This document shows positions 26,409-36,355 of a stretch of DNA of 64,000 nucleotides, piece by piece. The notes under the pieces were generated by a model, which worked only from the letters and a program-made list of their open reading frames with translations, did not search any database and was not told the origin of the DNA. Both the position numbers and the translations under genes were made by a program. Within the stretch, counting starts at the first letter, position 1, and each line of letters begins with the position of its first letter. This DNA is from Flavobacterium indicum GPTSA100-9 = DSM 17447 (GTDB lineage: Bacteria > Bacteroidota > Bacteroidia > Flavobacteriales > Flavobacteriaceae). The stretch spans positions 2,852,001 to 2,916,000 of the forward strand of contig NC_017025.1 in the NCBI RefSeq assembly GCF_000455605.1, written 5' to 3'.

Positions 26409-28640
26409 ATGAGGTTTTTAACGGTTGTGTTTTTCTTTTTGTACCTTGGGTTAAGTGCTCAAAACAAAACTTCTTACAATCAAGACAACACCTTCGAATT
26501 GGTTAAAAATGTTGTCAGAGTTCAAAATAATAGCAAGCTTTTAACTATTAACCACAACTATTCTTATTATGAAAAAACGGTGGTTTCTGCACACCCAGAT
26601 TCTATTTCATCTACCATAGACACTATTTATAAAAACAGGAAAAAAAATAAATTTAGCATCGATTCATCTAGTTATAAATTTAAAAAACTTGTTACAAAAC
26701 AACACTTATACCAGTTTGAAAAAGTATCCGATGTTTTTATAAAAAACAGTACTAAAAAAGAAGAAATTCTTGGTATAAAAATGGCAGGTTTAAAACAACC
26801 TATTTATGAATTAATTGGACAAGAATTCATGCCTACAGATTTTACAAAAGAGAATTTGAAATTTCTAACTTTTACAATTAAAAACCCAGTGTCTTTAAAT
26901 GGTTCAAAAAAATATATTTTTTCAATAGATACTAATTACAAAACTAACAATACTAACCTAGTAAAGCTTAATTTTAATAGTACCACGCTTTTTAAAAAAA
27001 ATAAAGTCAATGGGTATTACATAGTTAACAAAAATACATTTGCTATTCAAAAAGCTGTTTTTATAATAAATGGCATTGTCAATATTCAAGCAGAAACAAA
27101 TTTTGAATGGTCAAAAAAAGGAAAAAACTGGTATCCCATTTCTCAAAATTTACTGGCAACAAAAGGCAATCACAACCACAATATTGACATTTTAGGAGAA
27201 ACTATCCGATTTGATAATTTACAATCATCTACAAACAAAAAATTTGACTATACGAAAGACTTATATTTAAAAATTACAAGGAAATATTTGAATTATAATT
27301 TTGAAGTAACCTCTAAAAAACAACTGTATCAAATTCAAATCGATAAAAATGCTATTTCCAATAAGGATTTATTTTTAACTTTTTTTGAAAAAGATTCGTT
27401 AGATGCTCGTTCCGATCAAACTCACAAAACATTAGACAGTTTAGTTACGGCAGAACGTATTGAAAAGAAAATTTATTTTGGAAAAAAATTAATTAACGGA
27501 CAAATTCCTTTGGGATTTATAGACCTTGCTGTTCGCCATATATTTAAGTACAACAACCAAGAAGGATTTCGATTGGGTTTAGGATTATCAACAAACGATC
27601 GCTTTTCCAACTGGTTTAAAATTTTTGGCTATGGTGCTTATGGCACTAAAGACGGCGTGTTTAAAAGCCAAATTGGAACAGGATTCCGACTTTCAAAAAA
27701 ATCTAATACTTGGCTTTCGGGTTCATTCACGGATGACATTACAGAGTTTGCCGATGTAACATTAATGGCGGATAATAAAAAATATAAATTATACGATCCA
27801 AGACCATTTAATATTTCAACATTTTACAATCATCAAACCTACAGTATTAATATAGAATCCAAGTTTATTTCTCAAGTTGAAACGCTTTTTAATCTTTCAA
27901 AATCAAGAATAAACCCTTTATTTAATTATGTTTATCAGCCCAACAATGACAATGTTGATTTTTATAATTTAACTTTAGCAAGTTTGAGTTTTGAATGGTC
28001 GCCTTACAGTAAATTTTTACAATCACCTCAAAATATTTTCGAAGTTGAAAAAAATTATCCAAAATTTTTAATTCAAATTATTCAGTCGGTCCCAAATGTA
28101 TTTGAAAACGAATTTAATTTTACAAAAATTGATACTCGAATTCAATTTGAAAAAAAATACTTGTCTGGTCATAAAACCACTTTGTTATGGCAAGCAGGTA
28201 TCAGCATAGGACAAACACCTTTGTCACATTTATACAGTATAGCACCCAATAATTTAGACAAAAATAGTTTGTTAAAACGAATTACATTTGCCAGTAAAAC
28301 TTCTTTTGAAACCATGTTTTTTAATGAGTTTTATTCCGACAAATATACATTCTTGCAACTCAAACATTATTTTTATAAAATTGTACTGTCTAAAAGTATA
28401 AAACCCATTTTTGTACTTGGTTCAAAAGCGGCATTTGGTTATTTAGCTCATCCAGAATACCACTCCGGAATTACCTTTAAAACCATGGAAAAAGGATTTT
28501 TTGAAAGTGGTTTAGAAATTCAAAACATCTTTAAAGGTTTTGGTATTTCGTCTTATTATCGATACGGCCCTTATCAATTACCTCGATGGGAAGATAATCT
28601 TGCCATTAAAATTTCTTTTACTTTAAATTTAGGACTATAA
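26409..28640 (+). CDS. DUF5686-like outer membrane protein
   Basis: 743 residues from ATG 26409 (MRFLTVVFFFLYLGLSAQNK, a clear signal peptide). The middle part (KMAGLKQPIYELIGQEFMPTDF) and the following beta-rich C-terminal half with repeated aromatic strands (for example ESGLEIQNIFKGFGISSYYRYGPYQLP) resemble the Bacteroidota DUF5686 family of large beta-barrels. These usually begin with a carboxypeptidase-regulatory-like domain. That N-terminal domain is not obvious here, so this may be a shortened member. It ends with NLAIKISFTLNLGL, a typical outer-membrane barrel end. Its role is unknown. It is followed by the exporter gene, which has its own promoter. Confidence 0.65.
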   Translation: MRFLTVVFFFLYLGLSAQNKTSYNQDNTFELVKNVVRVQNNSKLLTINHNYSYYEKTVVSAHPDSISSTIDTIYKNRKKNKFSIDSSSYKFKKLVTKQHLYQFEKVSDVFIKNSTKKEEILGIKMAGLKQPIYELIGQEFMPTDFTKENLKFLTFTIKNPVSLNGSKKYIFSIDTNYKTNNTNLVKLNFNSTTLFKKNKVNGYYIVNKNTFAIQKAVFIINGIVNIQAETNFEWSKKGKNWYPISQNLLATKGNHNHNIDILGETIRFDNLQSSTNKKFDYTKDLYLKITRKYLNYNFEVTSKKQLYQIQIDKNAISNKDLFLTFFEKDSLDARSDQTHKTLDSLVTAERIEKKIYFGKKLINGQIPLGFIDLAVRHIFKYNNQEGFRLGLGLSTNDRFSNWFKIFGYGAYGTKDGVFKSQIGTGFRLSKKSNTWLSGSFTDDITEFADVTLMADNKKYKLYDPRPFNISTFYNHQTYSINIESKFISQVETLFNLSKSRINPLFNYVYQPNNDNVDFYNLTLASLSFEWSPYSKFLQSPQNIFEVEKNYPKFLIQIIQSVPNVFENEFNFTKIDTRIQFEKKYLSGHKTTLLWQAGISIGQTPLSHLYSIAPNNLDKNSLLKRITFASKTSFETMFFNEFYSDKYTFLQLKHYFYKIVLSKSIKPIFVLGSKAAFGYLAHPEYHSGITFKTMEKGFFESGLEIQNIFKGFGISSYYRYGPYQLPRWEDNLAIKISFTLNLGL

Positions 28641-28679
28641 CCTATAGGTTTAAATAATTGGTAATATGCAATAAATTAA

Positions 28680-28709
28680 GTGATTTTATCACATTAATTA
28701 GTATCTTTG
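28680..28709 (+). promoter_or_regulatory. Promoter region of the RND/MMPL gene with a palindrome
   Basis: -7 element TATCTTTG (28702-28709), 54 bases before the chosen ATG at 28763. The -33 region lacks TTG but holds the perfect 13-base palindrome GTGATTTTATCAC (28680-28692), a possible operator. Confidence 0.5.
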
Positions 28710-28762
28710 CGCCTTATTTTTTTAACACTTTTATCCTCGATAAAAGATTTAAATACTTGGAA

Positions 28763-31192
28763 ATGAAGAAATGGTTATCGACCAGCTTTTGGATTTTAAT
28801 ATCACGTTTTTTACTTAGAAATAGATTATTAGTTATAGTAATGATTGCGGCATTCACTGTATTTATGGGGATGCAATGGAAATACATTCGCTTTACACAA
28901 ACAGAAGCTAACTTATTACCCGATGACCATAAAGACAATATAGCCTACACTAATTTTTTAAAGAAATTTGGAGAAGAAGCAAATCTAATTGTATTCGCAG
29001 TAAAAAGTGATGAAGTTTTCAAACCAGAAAATTTCAAAGCGTGGAGTGAAATGATGCAAAACATTCAACAAAACAAAAAAGAAGTTGATTTTGTCATTTC
29101 ATTTAAAGAATTGAAACAACTAGTTAAAAATGATTCTACTCAAGCATTTGAATTAAAACCTTTTATCGACGAAAATAAACTAACAGAAGTTAATTATTTA
29201 CAAGACAAACGCAAAGAACTTATTCATAATTTACCTTTTTATGAGAGTTTATTATTCAATAAAAAAAGTGGCGTTGTTCGTAGTGTTATTTACCTGAACA
29301 AAAATATTGTCAATACTAAAATTAGGAAAGATTTTGTACTAGAAAAATTAATTCCTGAAATCAATAAATTTAAAGAAAAAACAAAAGTTGACATTCGTGT
29401 ATCGGGTATGCCTTATATTCGAACCTTAAATGCTACTGCTATTATTAGTGAAATTGGATTGTTTATTGGGGCAACCTTATTGGTTACCTCACTAATTTTC
29501 TATTTCTTTTTCCGATCATTCAGAACCACCTTAATGGCAATTTTTGTGGTAATTATTGGCGTAATGTGGTCTTTTGGATTACTAGGTTTATTACGTTATG
29601 AAATTACAGTATTAACCGCTTTAGTTCCTTCTTTAATAGTTATTATTGGAATTCCTAACTGCATTTTCCTTACGAACAAATACCACCAGGAAGCCAGAGC
29701 ACACGGTAATAGAGCTAAAGCGTTACAGCGTGTTTTAACAAAAGTAGGAACGGCTACATTCATAACCAATGTTACAACTGCTGTTGGTTTTGCGACATTT
29801 ATTATTACTAACAACCAATTGTTATCCGAATTTGGTGTAGTTACTTCCTTAAACATCATGGCATTATTTGTCTTGAGTTTATTTGTAATTCCCATTTTCT
29901 TTAGTTTTTTACCCATTCCAAAAGACAAACATTTAGAACACTTAGAAAGAAGCTATCTTGTTGGGTTTAGGGATTGGATTATCAACCAAGTTAAATACCA
30001 CAATGTCCGTGTTTATGCCGTTGCTTTAACGCTTTTAATTGCAGGAATCATTGGTGTTTACAAAATGAAAATATCAGGTAGTGTTTTGGAAGACATGCCT
30101 AAAAACCAACCTTTCTTTGAAGATATACGCTTTTTTGAAAAAGAATTTAAAGGTGTTTTACCCGTAGAAATCATGATTGACACCAAACGTAAAAAAGGTG
30201 TGATGAAAATGTCTACGTTAAAAAAAATAGATGAATTACAAAGAGAAATTGAAGAAATTCCTCAATTGTCAAAACCCGTTTCTATTGTCAATTTAGTTAA
30301 ATATGCTAAACAAGCCTATTATAATGGAAATCCTGAATATTATGATTTACCTAATTCACAAGAACAGGCCTTTATATTGCCTTATTTAAAAAATTCAGCT
30401 AAAGACGGAAAAGAGAACCCGTTAAAAAGTTATGTAGATAAAACTGGTCAATACGCTCGCATTTCTACTTTTATGAAAGAAGTTGGCACAGATGAAATGG
30501 AAGAAGTGGAGAAAAAATTAAATGAAAAAATAAAAGAACTCTTCCCTGAAGATCGCTATACTGTTGCTATTACCGGTAAAGCCCTTTTGTTCCAGAAAGG
30601 AACCAGTTACTTATTAGACAATTTAATTGAATCGTTAATCTTTGCAGTAGCATTAACAGCCGGATTAATTTTCTTTTTATTCCGATCGGTTAAAATGATT
30701 TTTGTTGCACTAATTCCAAACTTGTTACCACTATTATGTACGGCAGGATTAATGGGATATTTAGAAATTCCTATCAAACCCTCAACCATTTTAGTATTTG
30801 GTATTGCCTTTGGATTATCTGTTGATGATACCATTCGATTCCTAGCACAATACCGACAAGAATTAAAGATAAATAATTGGAAAATTAAGAAATCTATATT
30901 CAAAACATTAGAAGAAGAAGGACCAAGTATGTTCTACACTTCTATTGTTTTATTATGCGGATTTTTTGTGTTTACGTTGTCAGATTTTGGAGGAACAGTA
31001 GCTTTAGGAGGTTTAGTTTCCATCACTTTATTGTTTGGAATGCTTACGAATTTAATTTTATTACCTAGCTTAGTACTCTCTTTAAACCGAACTCTAGCAA
31101 ACCAACAAGAAATGAAAGAACCAACGTTAGATATTGTAGTGTCTGACGATGAAATAGAAGAAGAAATAGAACAAAAAAATAAACAAGATTAA
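28763..31192 (+). CDS. RND/MMPL-family transporter
   Basis: 809 residues from ATG 28763 ([20 protein letters not shown]). The promoter -7 element lies between the longer in-frame start (28658) and this one, so the shorter form is preferred. Two halves each have one membrane segment, a periplasmic domain and a block of five or so transmembrane helices with the family motifs (for example [20 protein letters not shown] and [20 protein letters not shown] with paired Asp). This is the hydrophobe/amphiphile exporter-3 (HAE3) type, without an outer-membrane channel or adaptor next to it. Substrates are probably lipids or hopanoid-like molecules by family; this is inference. tyrS begins one base after its stop. 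Confidence 0.88.
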   Translation: MKKWLSTSFWILISRFLLRNRLLVIVMIAAFTVFMGMQWKYIRFTQTEANLLPDDHKDNIAYTNFLKKFGEEANLIVFAVKSDEVFKPENFKAWSEMMQNIQQNKKEVDFVISFKELKQLVKNDSTQAFELKPFIDENKLTEVNYLQDKRKELIHNLPFYESLLFNKKSGVVRSVIYLNKNIVNTKIRKDFVLEKLIPEINKFKEKTKVDIRVSGMPYIRTLNATAIISEIGLFIGATLLVTSLIFYFFFRSFRTTLMAIFVVIIGVMWSFGLLGLLRYEITVLTALVPSLIVIIGIPNCIFLTNKYHQEARAHGNRAKALQRVLTKVGTATFITNVTTAVGFATFIITNNQLLSEFGVVTSLNIMALFVLSLFVIPIFFSFLPIPKDKHLEHLERSYLVGFRDWIINQVKYHNVRVYAVALTLLIAGIIGVYKMKISGSVLEDMPKNQPFFEDIRFFEKEFKGVLPVEIMIDTKRKKGVMKMSTLKKIDELQREIEEIPQLSKPVSIVNLVKYAKQAYYNGNPEYYDLPNSQEQAFILPYLKNSAKDGKENPLKSYVDKTGQYARISTFMKEVGTDEMEEVEKKLNEKIKELFPEDRYTVAITGKALLFQKGTSYLLDNLIESLIFAVALTAGLIFFLFRSVKMIFVALIPNLLPLLCTAGLMGYLEIPIKPSTILVFGIAFGLSVDDTIRFLAQYRQELKINNWKIKKSIFKTLEEEGPSMFYTSIVLLCGFFVFTLSDFGGTVALGGLVSITLLFGMLTNLILLPSLVLSLNRTLANQQEMKEPTLDIVVSDDEIEEEIEQKNKQD

Positions 31193-31193
31193 A

Positions 31194-32498
31194 ATGAGAA
31201 ATTTAGTAGCCGAATTACAATGGAGAGGGCTGGTTCATGACATCATGCCTGGAACGGAAGAGCAATTGTTAAAAGAACCTACTTCGGCCTATATTGGATT
31301 TGATCCTACTTCAGATTCATTACACATTGGAAGTTTAGTACCTATTATTATATTAATGCATTTAAGAAGATTTGGTCACAAACCTTATGCATTGGTAGGA
31401 GGTGCTACAGGAATGATAGGTGATCCTTCAGGAAAATCTAATGAAAGAAATTTATTAGATGAAGCTACATTAGCAAAAAATGTGGAAGGTATTAAAAAAA
31501 TTTTATCGCGCTTTTTGGATTTTGAAGCAACCGATGCACAAGCACCTGTTTTAGTAAATAATTACGATTGGATGAAAGATTTTTCTTTTATCAATTTTGC
31601 ACGCGATGTAGGTAAAAGAATTACCGTTAATTACATGATGAGCAAAGATTCTGTTAAAAAACGCTTAACTGGAGAAGCTGGAGAAGGTATGAGTTTTACT
31701 GAATTTACCTACCAATTGATTCAAGGATATGATTTCTACCATTTATACAAAAACCATAATTGTTTGTTGCAAATGGGAGGAAGTGACCAATGGGGAAACA
31801 TCACCACTGGTACTGAATTAATCAGAAGAATGAGTGTTGATACTGAGGATGAAGGAAAAGCTTATGCTATGACTTGTCCTTTAATTACAAAAGCGGATGG
31901 TTCTAAATTTGGCAAATCTGAAAAAGGAAATATTTGGTTAGATGGAGATAAAACTTCTGCTTATGAATTTTACCAATTTTGGTTAAATACGACCGATGTT
32001 GATGCTGAAAAATACATTAAAATATTTACATTCTTAGAAAAAGAAACAATAGAAAGTTTAATTGCACAACATCAAGAAGCGCCTCATACTCGCTTATTAC
32101 AAAAGAAACTAGCAGAGGAACTAACAACCATGATTCATGGAAAAGAGGAATTAGAAAATGCTATTAAAGCGTCCAATATTTTATTTGGAAACTCTTCTGC
32201 TGAAGATTTAAAATCCTTAAACGAACAAACTTTCTTAGCTGTTTTTGATGGAGTTCCTCAAGCGGAAGTTTCTAGAAGTGAAATTGAAGCTGGTTATTCA
32301 ATTGTTGACGCGTTCGTAAAGAACGAATTTTTAGCTTCAGGTAATGAAACTAGAAGAGCATTAAAAGAAAATGCGGTTGCTGTAAATAAAGCAAAAGTGA
32401 AGGAAGATTATGTTATATCTCTTGCTGATTTAATTAACAGTAAATACATTTTACTTCAAAAAGGAAAAAAGAATTACTATTTATTAAAAGCTATATAA
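31194..32498 (+). CDS. tyrS: Tyrosine--tRNA ligase
   Basis: Attaches tyrosine to tRNA-Tyr. The 434-residue class I enzyme has the HIGH-type motif [11 protein letters not shown], the tyrosine-site region [24 protein letters not shown], and the KMSKS-type motif [14 protein letters not shown]. It ends in an S4 RNA-binding domain ([20 protein letters not shown]). The gene starts a single base after the exporter stop, so it is read from the same mRNA, and it ends at a strong terminator. The coupling with the exporter gene has no obvious functional meaning. Confidence 0.97.
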   Translation: MRNLVAELQWRGLVHDIMPGTEEQLLKEPTSAYIGFDPTSDSLHIGSLVPIIILMHLRRFGHKPYALVGGATGMIGDPSGKSNERNLLDEATLAKNVEGIKKILSRFLDFEATDAQAPVLVNNYDWMKDFSFINFARDVGKRITVNYMMSKDSVKKRLTGEAGEGMSFTEFTYQLIQGYDFYHLYKNHNCLLQMGGSDQWGNITTGTELIRRMSVDTEDEGKAYAMTCPLITKADGSKFGKSEKGNIWLDGDKTSAYEFYQFWLNTTDVDAEKYIKIFTFLEKETIESLIAQHQEAPHTRLLQKKLAEELTTMIHGKEELENAIKASNILFGNSSAEDLKSLNEQTFLAVFDGVPQAEVSRSEIEAGYSIVDAFVKNEFLASGNETRRALKENAVAVNKAKVKEDYVISLADLINSKYILLQKGKKNYYLLKAI

Positions 32499-32520
32499 AG
32501 ATAAATTTTTTCAAACATAA

Positions 32521-32553
32521 AAAAACCACGTTGCAATTGCAACGTGGTTTTTT
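32521..32553 (+). terminator. Strong intrinsic terminator after tyrS
   Basis: A 13-bp perfect stem (AAAACCACGTTGC / GCAACGTGGTTTT) with loop AATT and T run. It is almost symmetric, so it may work on both strands. Confidence 0.95.
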
Positions 32554-32583
32554 ATTTCAAATTAAATAGATTACAATCTATTT

Positions 32584-32739
32584 TAAATAAAAAAGGTGAA
32601 CATAGTTCACCCTTTTTGCCCCAAATCTACCATAAAACTTAACCTACTAATTTTCTGGTAGTACTAAAGTAGAGTGATTATTCTGAATGTCTAAAAAAAA
32701 TTGTTGTACTACCTAAAAAAATCGTTAAACTGCATTTTT
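32584..32739 (-). repeat. Tandem non-coding unit, copy 1
   Basis: About 155 bases that recur at 32774-32928 with roughly a dozen differences. The unit contains a hairpin terminator (GGTGAAC / GTTCACC, loop ATA, A and T runs on either side, at 32591-32617). It then has the strongly conserved stretch GCCCCAAATCTACCATAAAA and CTTAACCTACTAATTTTCTG, and ends with TGCATTTTT. It has stops in all frames and no start codons worth reading, so it is non-coding. Relative to purF it is the distal copy. Confidence 0.85.
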
Positions 32740-32773
32740 TAAGAAAAATTATAGACAAAAAAACTATAACGTA
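32740..32773. other. Spacer between tandem copies with hairpin
   Basis: Holds TATAG-ACAAAAAAA-CTATA, a small hairpin. A comparable hairpin (TAGATT-AC-AATCTA) precedes copy 1, so each copy is preceded by a stem with different sequence. Confidence 0.5.
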
Positions 32774-32928
32774 TAAATAAAAAAGGTGAACATAGTTCAC
32801 CCTTTTTGCCCCAAATCTACCATAAAACTTAACCTACTAATTTTCTGGTACAGCTAAAGTAGAATGATTATTCTGAATATTTAAAAAAAATTGTTGTTTT
32901 ACTTAAAAAATCGTCAAACTGCATTTTT
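32774..32928 (-). repeat. Tandem non-coding unit, copy 2 (abuts purF stop)
   Basis: Second copy of the 155-base unit, offset 190 bases from copy 1, with the same terminator hairpin at 32785-32801. Its right end overlaps the purF stop codon (32927-32929), so on the minus strand the unit is the 3' untranslated region of purF and the hairpin is the purF terminator. Confidence 0.85.
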
Positions 32929-34825
32929 AGTAAGCCCTTGCATCATTTCCTTCATAAAAATTGATAAACGCTGTGTTTACAACTCTATTACCGCCAGGTG
33001 TTGGATAATCTCCAGTAAAGTACCAATCCCCTAAATTTTTAGGACACGCTTTATGCAAATCATCTACTTTTTGAAAAATAATTTTTATACCTGCTTTAAT
33101 ATCCTCTGAAGTCAACATCTGAGCCATTTTATCAGATATTTGCTCATCTGTAAAAGGAGCATAAATTTCTTTAACGTAGTTTACAATTTCAATATCTTTT
33201 AAACCTTGTTGTGCTTTCGCCTTTTTATAAACTTCATCAACAATGTGGTATTGATTCGTTTCTTTTAACAATTCTAATGTAGCTTTAAAAGCAATAAATC
33301 CATCCAATGTACTCATGTCTATTCCATAACAATCTGGATAACGAATCTGCGGAGCTGAAGAAACAATAACAATCTTTTTAGGATGTAAACGATCCAATAT
33401 CTTAATGATACTTTTTTTCAAAGTGGTTCCTCGAACAATACTGTCGTCAATAATAACCAGATTATCTGTAGGTTTAACCACACCATAAGTTACATCATAA
33501 ACATGCGAAACTAAATCATCTCTACTACTATCTTCCGTAATAAATGTTCGTAATTTCACATCTTTAATTGCTATTTTTTCCGTTCTTACTTTTTCAGCCA
33601 AAATTGCATTTAAACCCGCTTCATCTAAGGTATTTCTTTTCTCAATGATGGTTTTTACTTTTTGTTCATCCAAGTGTTTTTGAGCCGCTTCAGACAATCC
33701 GTAAAATGAAGTTTCAGCCGTATTTGGAATATAAGAGAAAACAGTATTTAAAATGTCATTGTCAATTTCTTTCAATACATTTGGAAACACTAATCTTCCT
33801 AAATCTTTACGTTCTTGATAAATTTCAGCATCACTTCCTCTTGAGAAGTATATGCGTTCAAAAGAACAGGCTTTTTTAGTTATACTTTCACGTATGGTTT
33901 CAAAAGATACTTGACCGTTTTTCTTAACAATTATAGCATCTCCTGCTTCTAATTCTTTTACACTTTCGAAAGGAACATTAAAAACGGTTTGAATTACTGG
34001 ACGCTCTGAAGCCACAACTACAATTTCATCATCTTGATAATAATAGGCCGGGCGAATTCCTGCGGGATCACGCACCACAAAGGCATCTCCATGTCCTAAT
34101 AATCCTGCCATTGCATAGCCTCCGTCCCAATTTTTAGAAGCACGTTTTAAAATTCGAGCCACATTTAATCGTTCGGCAATAACTTTAGATGCTTCTTGTT
34201 TAGACAAACCTTCATTTTTACAATCTAAATACAAATTGGTTACTTCATCATCTAAGAAATGTCCAATTTTTTCCATTACCGTTACGGTATCTGCCATTTC
34301 TTTTGGATGTTGTCCTACTTCAACTAAATCTTGAAATAACTCTTTTACATTCGTCATGTTAAAGTTACCTGCCACAATTAAATTGCGATGCATCCAATTA
34401 TTTTGACGTAAAAAAGGGTGAACACTTTCTATACTATTTTTACCAAAAGTTCCATAACGTACATGACCTAAAAACAATTCACCAATATAAGGAATATTAG
34501 CTTTTTGCAAAGCCACATTATCTTGATATTCAGGGTTTTTAGTTAACTCTTCGTTGATGCGTTGATTAATTTGGGCGAAAACATCTTGTATAGGTTGAGA
34601 TTGATTGGAACGTACACGACTGATGTATCTTTCACCTGGTTTTACATCAAATTTAATGCTTGCAAAACCGGCACCATCTTGACCTCTGTTGTGTTGCTTT
34701 TCCATTAACAAGTACATTTTTTGTACTCCATAAAAAGCGGTTCCGTATTTTTCCTTGTAATATTCTAAAGGTTTAAGTAATCGTAATAAAGCAATTCCAC
34801 ATTCGTGTTTAATAGCGTCGCTCAT
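32927..34825 (-). CDS. purF: Amidophosphoribosyltransferase
   Basis: First committed step of purine synthesis: PRPP plus glutamine to phosphoribosylamine. The protein starts MSDAIKHECGIALLRLL; removal of the first eight residues would expose Cys9 as the N-terminal nucleophile of the glutaminase domain. The phosphoribosyltransferase motif is VIIDDSIVRGTTLKKSI. At 632 residues it is the long form found in Bacteroidota; E. coli PurF has about 505. The leader before the ATG is unusually rich in CA (repeats of ACAACACAC). The mRNA ends in the duplicated non-coding unit. A PfkB kinase gene lies upstream, separated by its own terminator. Confidence 0.95.
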   Translation of the reverse strand: MSDAIKHECGIALLRLLKPLEYYKEKYGTAFYGVQKMYLLMEKQHNRGQDGAGFASIKFDVKPGERYISRVRSNQSQPIQDVFAQINQRINEELTKNPEYQDNVALQKANIPYIGELFLGHVRYGTFGKNSIESVHPFLRQNNWMHRNLIVAGNFNMTNVKELFQDLVEVGQHPKEMADTVTVMEKIGHFLDDEVTNLYLDCKNEGLSKQEASKVIAERLNVARILKRASKNWDGGYAMAGLLGHGDAFVVRDPAGIRPAYYYQDDEIVVVASERPVIQTVFNVPFESVKELEAGDAIIVKKNGQVSFETIRESITKKACSFERIYFSRGSDAEIYQERKDLGRLVFPNVLKEIDNDILNTVFSYIPNTAETSFYGLSEAAQKHLDEQKVKTIIEKRNTLDEAGLNAILAEKVRTEKIAIKDVKLRTFITEDSSRDDLVSHVYDVTYGVVKPTDNLVIIDDSIVRGTTLKKSIIKILDRLHPKKIVIVSSAPQIRYPDCYGIDMSTLDGFIAFKATLELLKETNQYHIVDEVYKKAKAQQGLKDIEIVNYVKEIYAPFTDEQISDKMAQMLTSEDIKAGIKIIFQKVDDLHKACPKNLGDWYFTGDYPTPGGNRVVNTAFINFYEGNDARAY

Positions 34826-34863
34826 TGTTGTTGTGTGTTGTGTGTTGTAGTTATTGTTTGTTG

Positions 34864-34871
34864 CAAAAGTA
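34864..34871 (-). promoter_or_regulatory. Candidate -7 promoter element of purF
   Basis: On the minus strand TACTTTTG, 39 bases before the purF ATG. It lies directly after the T run of the pfkB terminator; there is no TTG at -33. The leader between it and the ATG is a CA-rich simple sequence with no structure. Confidence 0.5.
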
Positions 34872-34872
34872 C

Positions 34873-34897
34873 AAAAAAGCCCCGATAAATCGGGGCG
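34873..34897 (-). terminator. Intrinsic terminator after the PfkB kinase gene
   Basis: Stem GCCCCGAT / ATCGGGGC (7-8 bp) with a small loop, followed on the minus strand by TTTTTT. It separates the kinase gene from purF. Confidence 0.9.
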
Positions 34898-34902
34898 TAT
34901 TT

Positions 34903-35826
34903 TTATAAAGAAATTTCAAATTGTGTTAATGCTTTGAATTGTTGTAAACGACTCAATACTTCTTCCTTATCTAGCGCAACCATACGCTCTGTACCGAATT
35001 TTTCTACACAGAATGAAGCTAAATTAGATCCGTGAATGATTGCATTTTTCATGTTTTCAAAAGACGTATCTCCTGATTGGGCAATATAACCTGAGAAACC
35101 ACCTGCGAACGTATCACCAGCACCAGTTGGATCAAACACTTCCTCTAATGGTAATGCCGGAGCAAAAAACACATCTTTATTATGGAATAATAATGCGCCG
35201 TGCTCTCCTTTTTTGATTACCACATATTTAGGCCCCATAGTATGGATTTTAGCTGCAGCTTTCACCAATGAATATTCTCCTGATAACTGACGTGCTTCTT
35301 CATCATTAATAGTAATTACGTCTACACGTTTCATAACATCTAACAATTCAGGTAAAGCACAATCCATCCAGAAATTCATCGTGTCTAAAACTACTAACTT
35401 AGGTTTAGCCGTTAATTGATCTAACACACTTGATTGAACTAATGGGTGTAAGTTACCTAACATTACAATTTCTGCATCTTGGAATGCTACTGGAACCACT
35501 GGTTTAAAATCCGCTAATACATTTAATTCAGTTGCCAATGTATCGCGTGAATTCATATCGTTGTGGTAACGGCCACTCCAAAAGAAAGTTTTTCCTCCAG
35601 GAACAACTTCAATACCATCGATATTAATATTTTTGTTAGTTAATAAATCTAAATATTCTTGAGGGAAATCTTCACCCACTACAGAAACAATTGCAGATTC
35701 AACATTAAAGAAAGAAGCGGATAAACCAATAAAAGTTCCTGCTCCACCTAATATTTTATCTGTTTTTCCAAAAGGGGTTTCTATAGCATCAAAAGCTACT
35801 GTTCCTACAATTAATAACTTGCTCAT
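34903..35826 (-). CDS. PfkB-family carbohydrate/nucleoside kinase
   Basis: 307 residues. The N-terminal region has GGAGTFIGLSASFF in place of the family 'GG' signature. The C-terminal PfkB signature 2 is complete: DPTGAGDTFAGGFSGYIA, with the catalytic Asp. The protein resembles ribokinase/adenosine-kinase-like members, and the position before purF would fit a nucleoside or ribose role, but the substrate cannot be read. A near-ideal promoter and a strong terminator make it a single-gene unit. Confidence 0.87.
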   Translation of the reverse strand: MSKLLIVGTVAFDAIETPFGKTDKILGGAGTFIGLSASFFNVESAIVSVVGEDFPQEYLDLLTNKNINIDGIEVVPGGKTFFWSGRYHNDMNSRDTLATELNVLADFKPVVPVAFQDAEIVMLGNLHPLVQSSVLDQLTAKPKLVVLDTMNFWMDCALPELLDVMKRVDVITINDEEARQLSGEYSLVKAAAKIHTMGPKYVVIKKGEHGALLFHNKDVFFAPALPLEEVFDPTGAGDTFAGGFSGYIAQSGDTSFENMKNAIIHGSNLASFCVEKFGTERMVALDKEEVLSRLQQFKALTQFEISL

Positions 35827-35849
35827 TTACTTTATTTTAAAATAGGGGG

Positions 35850-35880
35850 CAAAGATACTATTTTAGTTGCAGAGTTGCAA
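35850..35880 (-). promoter_or_regulatory. Promoter of the PfkB kinase gene
   Basis: On the minus strand: TTG (35878-35880), 20-base spacer, TATCTTTG (35850-35857), ending 24 bases before the ATG at 35826. Confidence 0.72.
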
Positions 35881-35909
35881 AGAATTAAAATTACAAAATT
35901 GATTCAATC

Positions 35910-36272
35910 TTAACTTTTATAATTCTTAAAAATATAAATCCAAATCATACGTGACAATCTGATATTAAATGAAGTTAGCAACAACAATACCACCATTATA
36001 ATTGGGAATATTTTTAAATCAAATGTTTTCTCAAAAAAAGGTCGGATAATAAAATAAGTTATTAAAGCTTCTGCTACTCCAATAGCATAACTAACGAACA
36101 TAGCACCAAAGAAAAAACCTGGTTCTTTTTCAAAAGTAAAACCACAATGTGAACAAGCTTTATTCATTTTAGGAAAACCTAAACTAAAATAAAAACTCTT
36201 ATCTGCAAAAACAGTACCTTGAGCACAATTCGGACATTTATTGGTAAAAATATTTTTTATTGTTGACCACAT
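35910..36272 (-). CDS. DUF983 family membrane protein
   Basis: 120 residues. It has an N-terminal zinc-ribbon-like pair of cysteine motifs (CPNC and CSHC), then FTFEKEPGFFFGAMFVSYAIG and two transmembrane segments (about 50-70 and 85-105). This is the DUF983 pattern, common in Bacteroidota and alphaproteobacteria, of unknown function. It is divergent from the AraC-type regulator and upstream of pfkB on the same strand, 84 bases from it. Confidence 0.88.
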   Translation of the reverse strand: MWSTIKNIFTNKCPNCAQGTVFADKSFYFSLGFPKMNKACSHCGFTFEKEPGFFFGAMFVSYAIGVAEALITYFIIRPFFEKTFDLKIFPIIMVVLLLLTSFNIRLSRMIWIYIFKNYKS

Positions 36273-36355
36273 CTTTCATTTTTTTTACAAATATAAAGAC
36301 ATCGATTTAGAAAAAATAGGCTTATTTTCGCAATTAATAAAACAAAAAAGACATT

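Noticed and set aside
28658..28762. Longer form of the RND/MMPL protein from 28658
   Set aside because: The added segment covers the TATCTTTG promoter element and the palindrome; the internal ATG at 28763 gives the expected basic N-terminus.
32584..32928. Tandem repeats as a CRISPR array or insertion-sequence ends
   Set aside because: Only two copies, 155 bases each, with a transcription terminator in each; no spacer pattern, no transposase and no target-site duplication.
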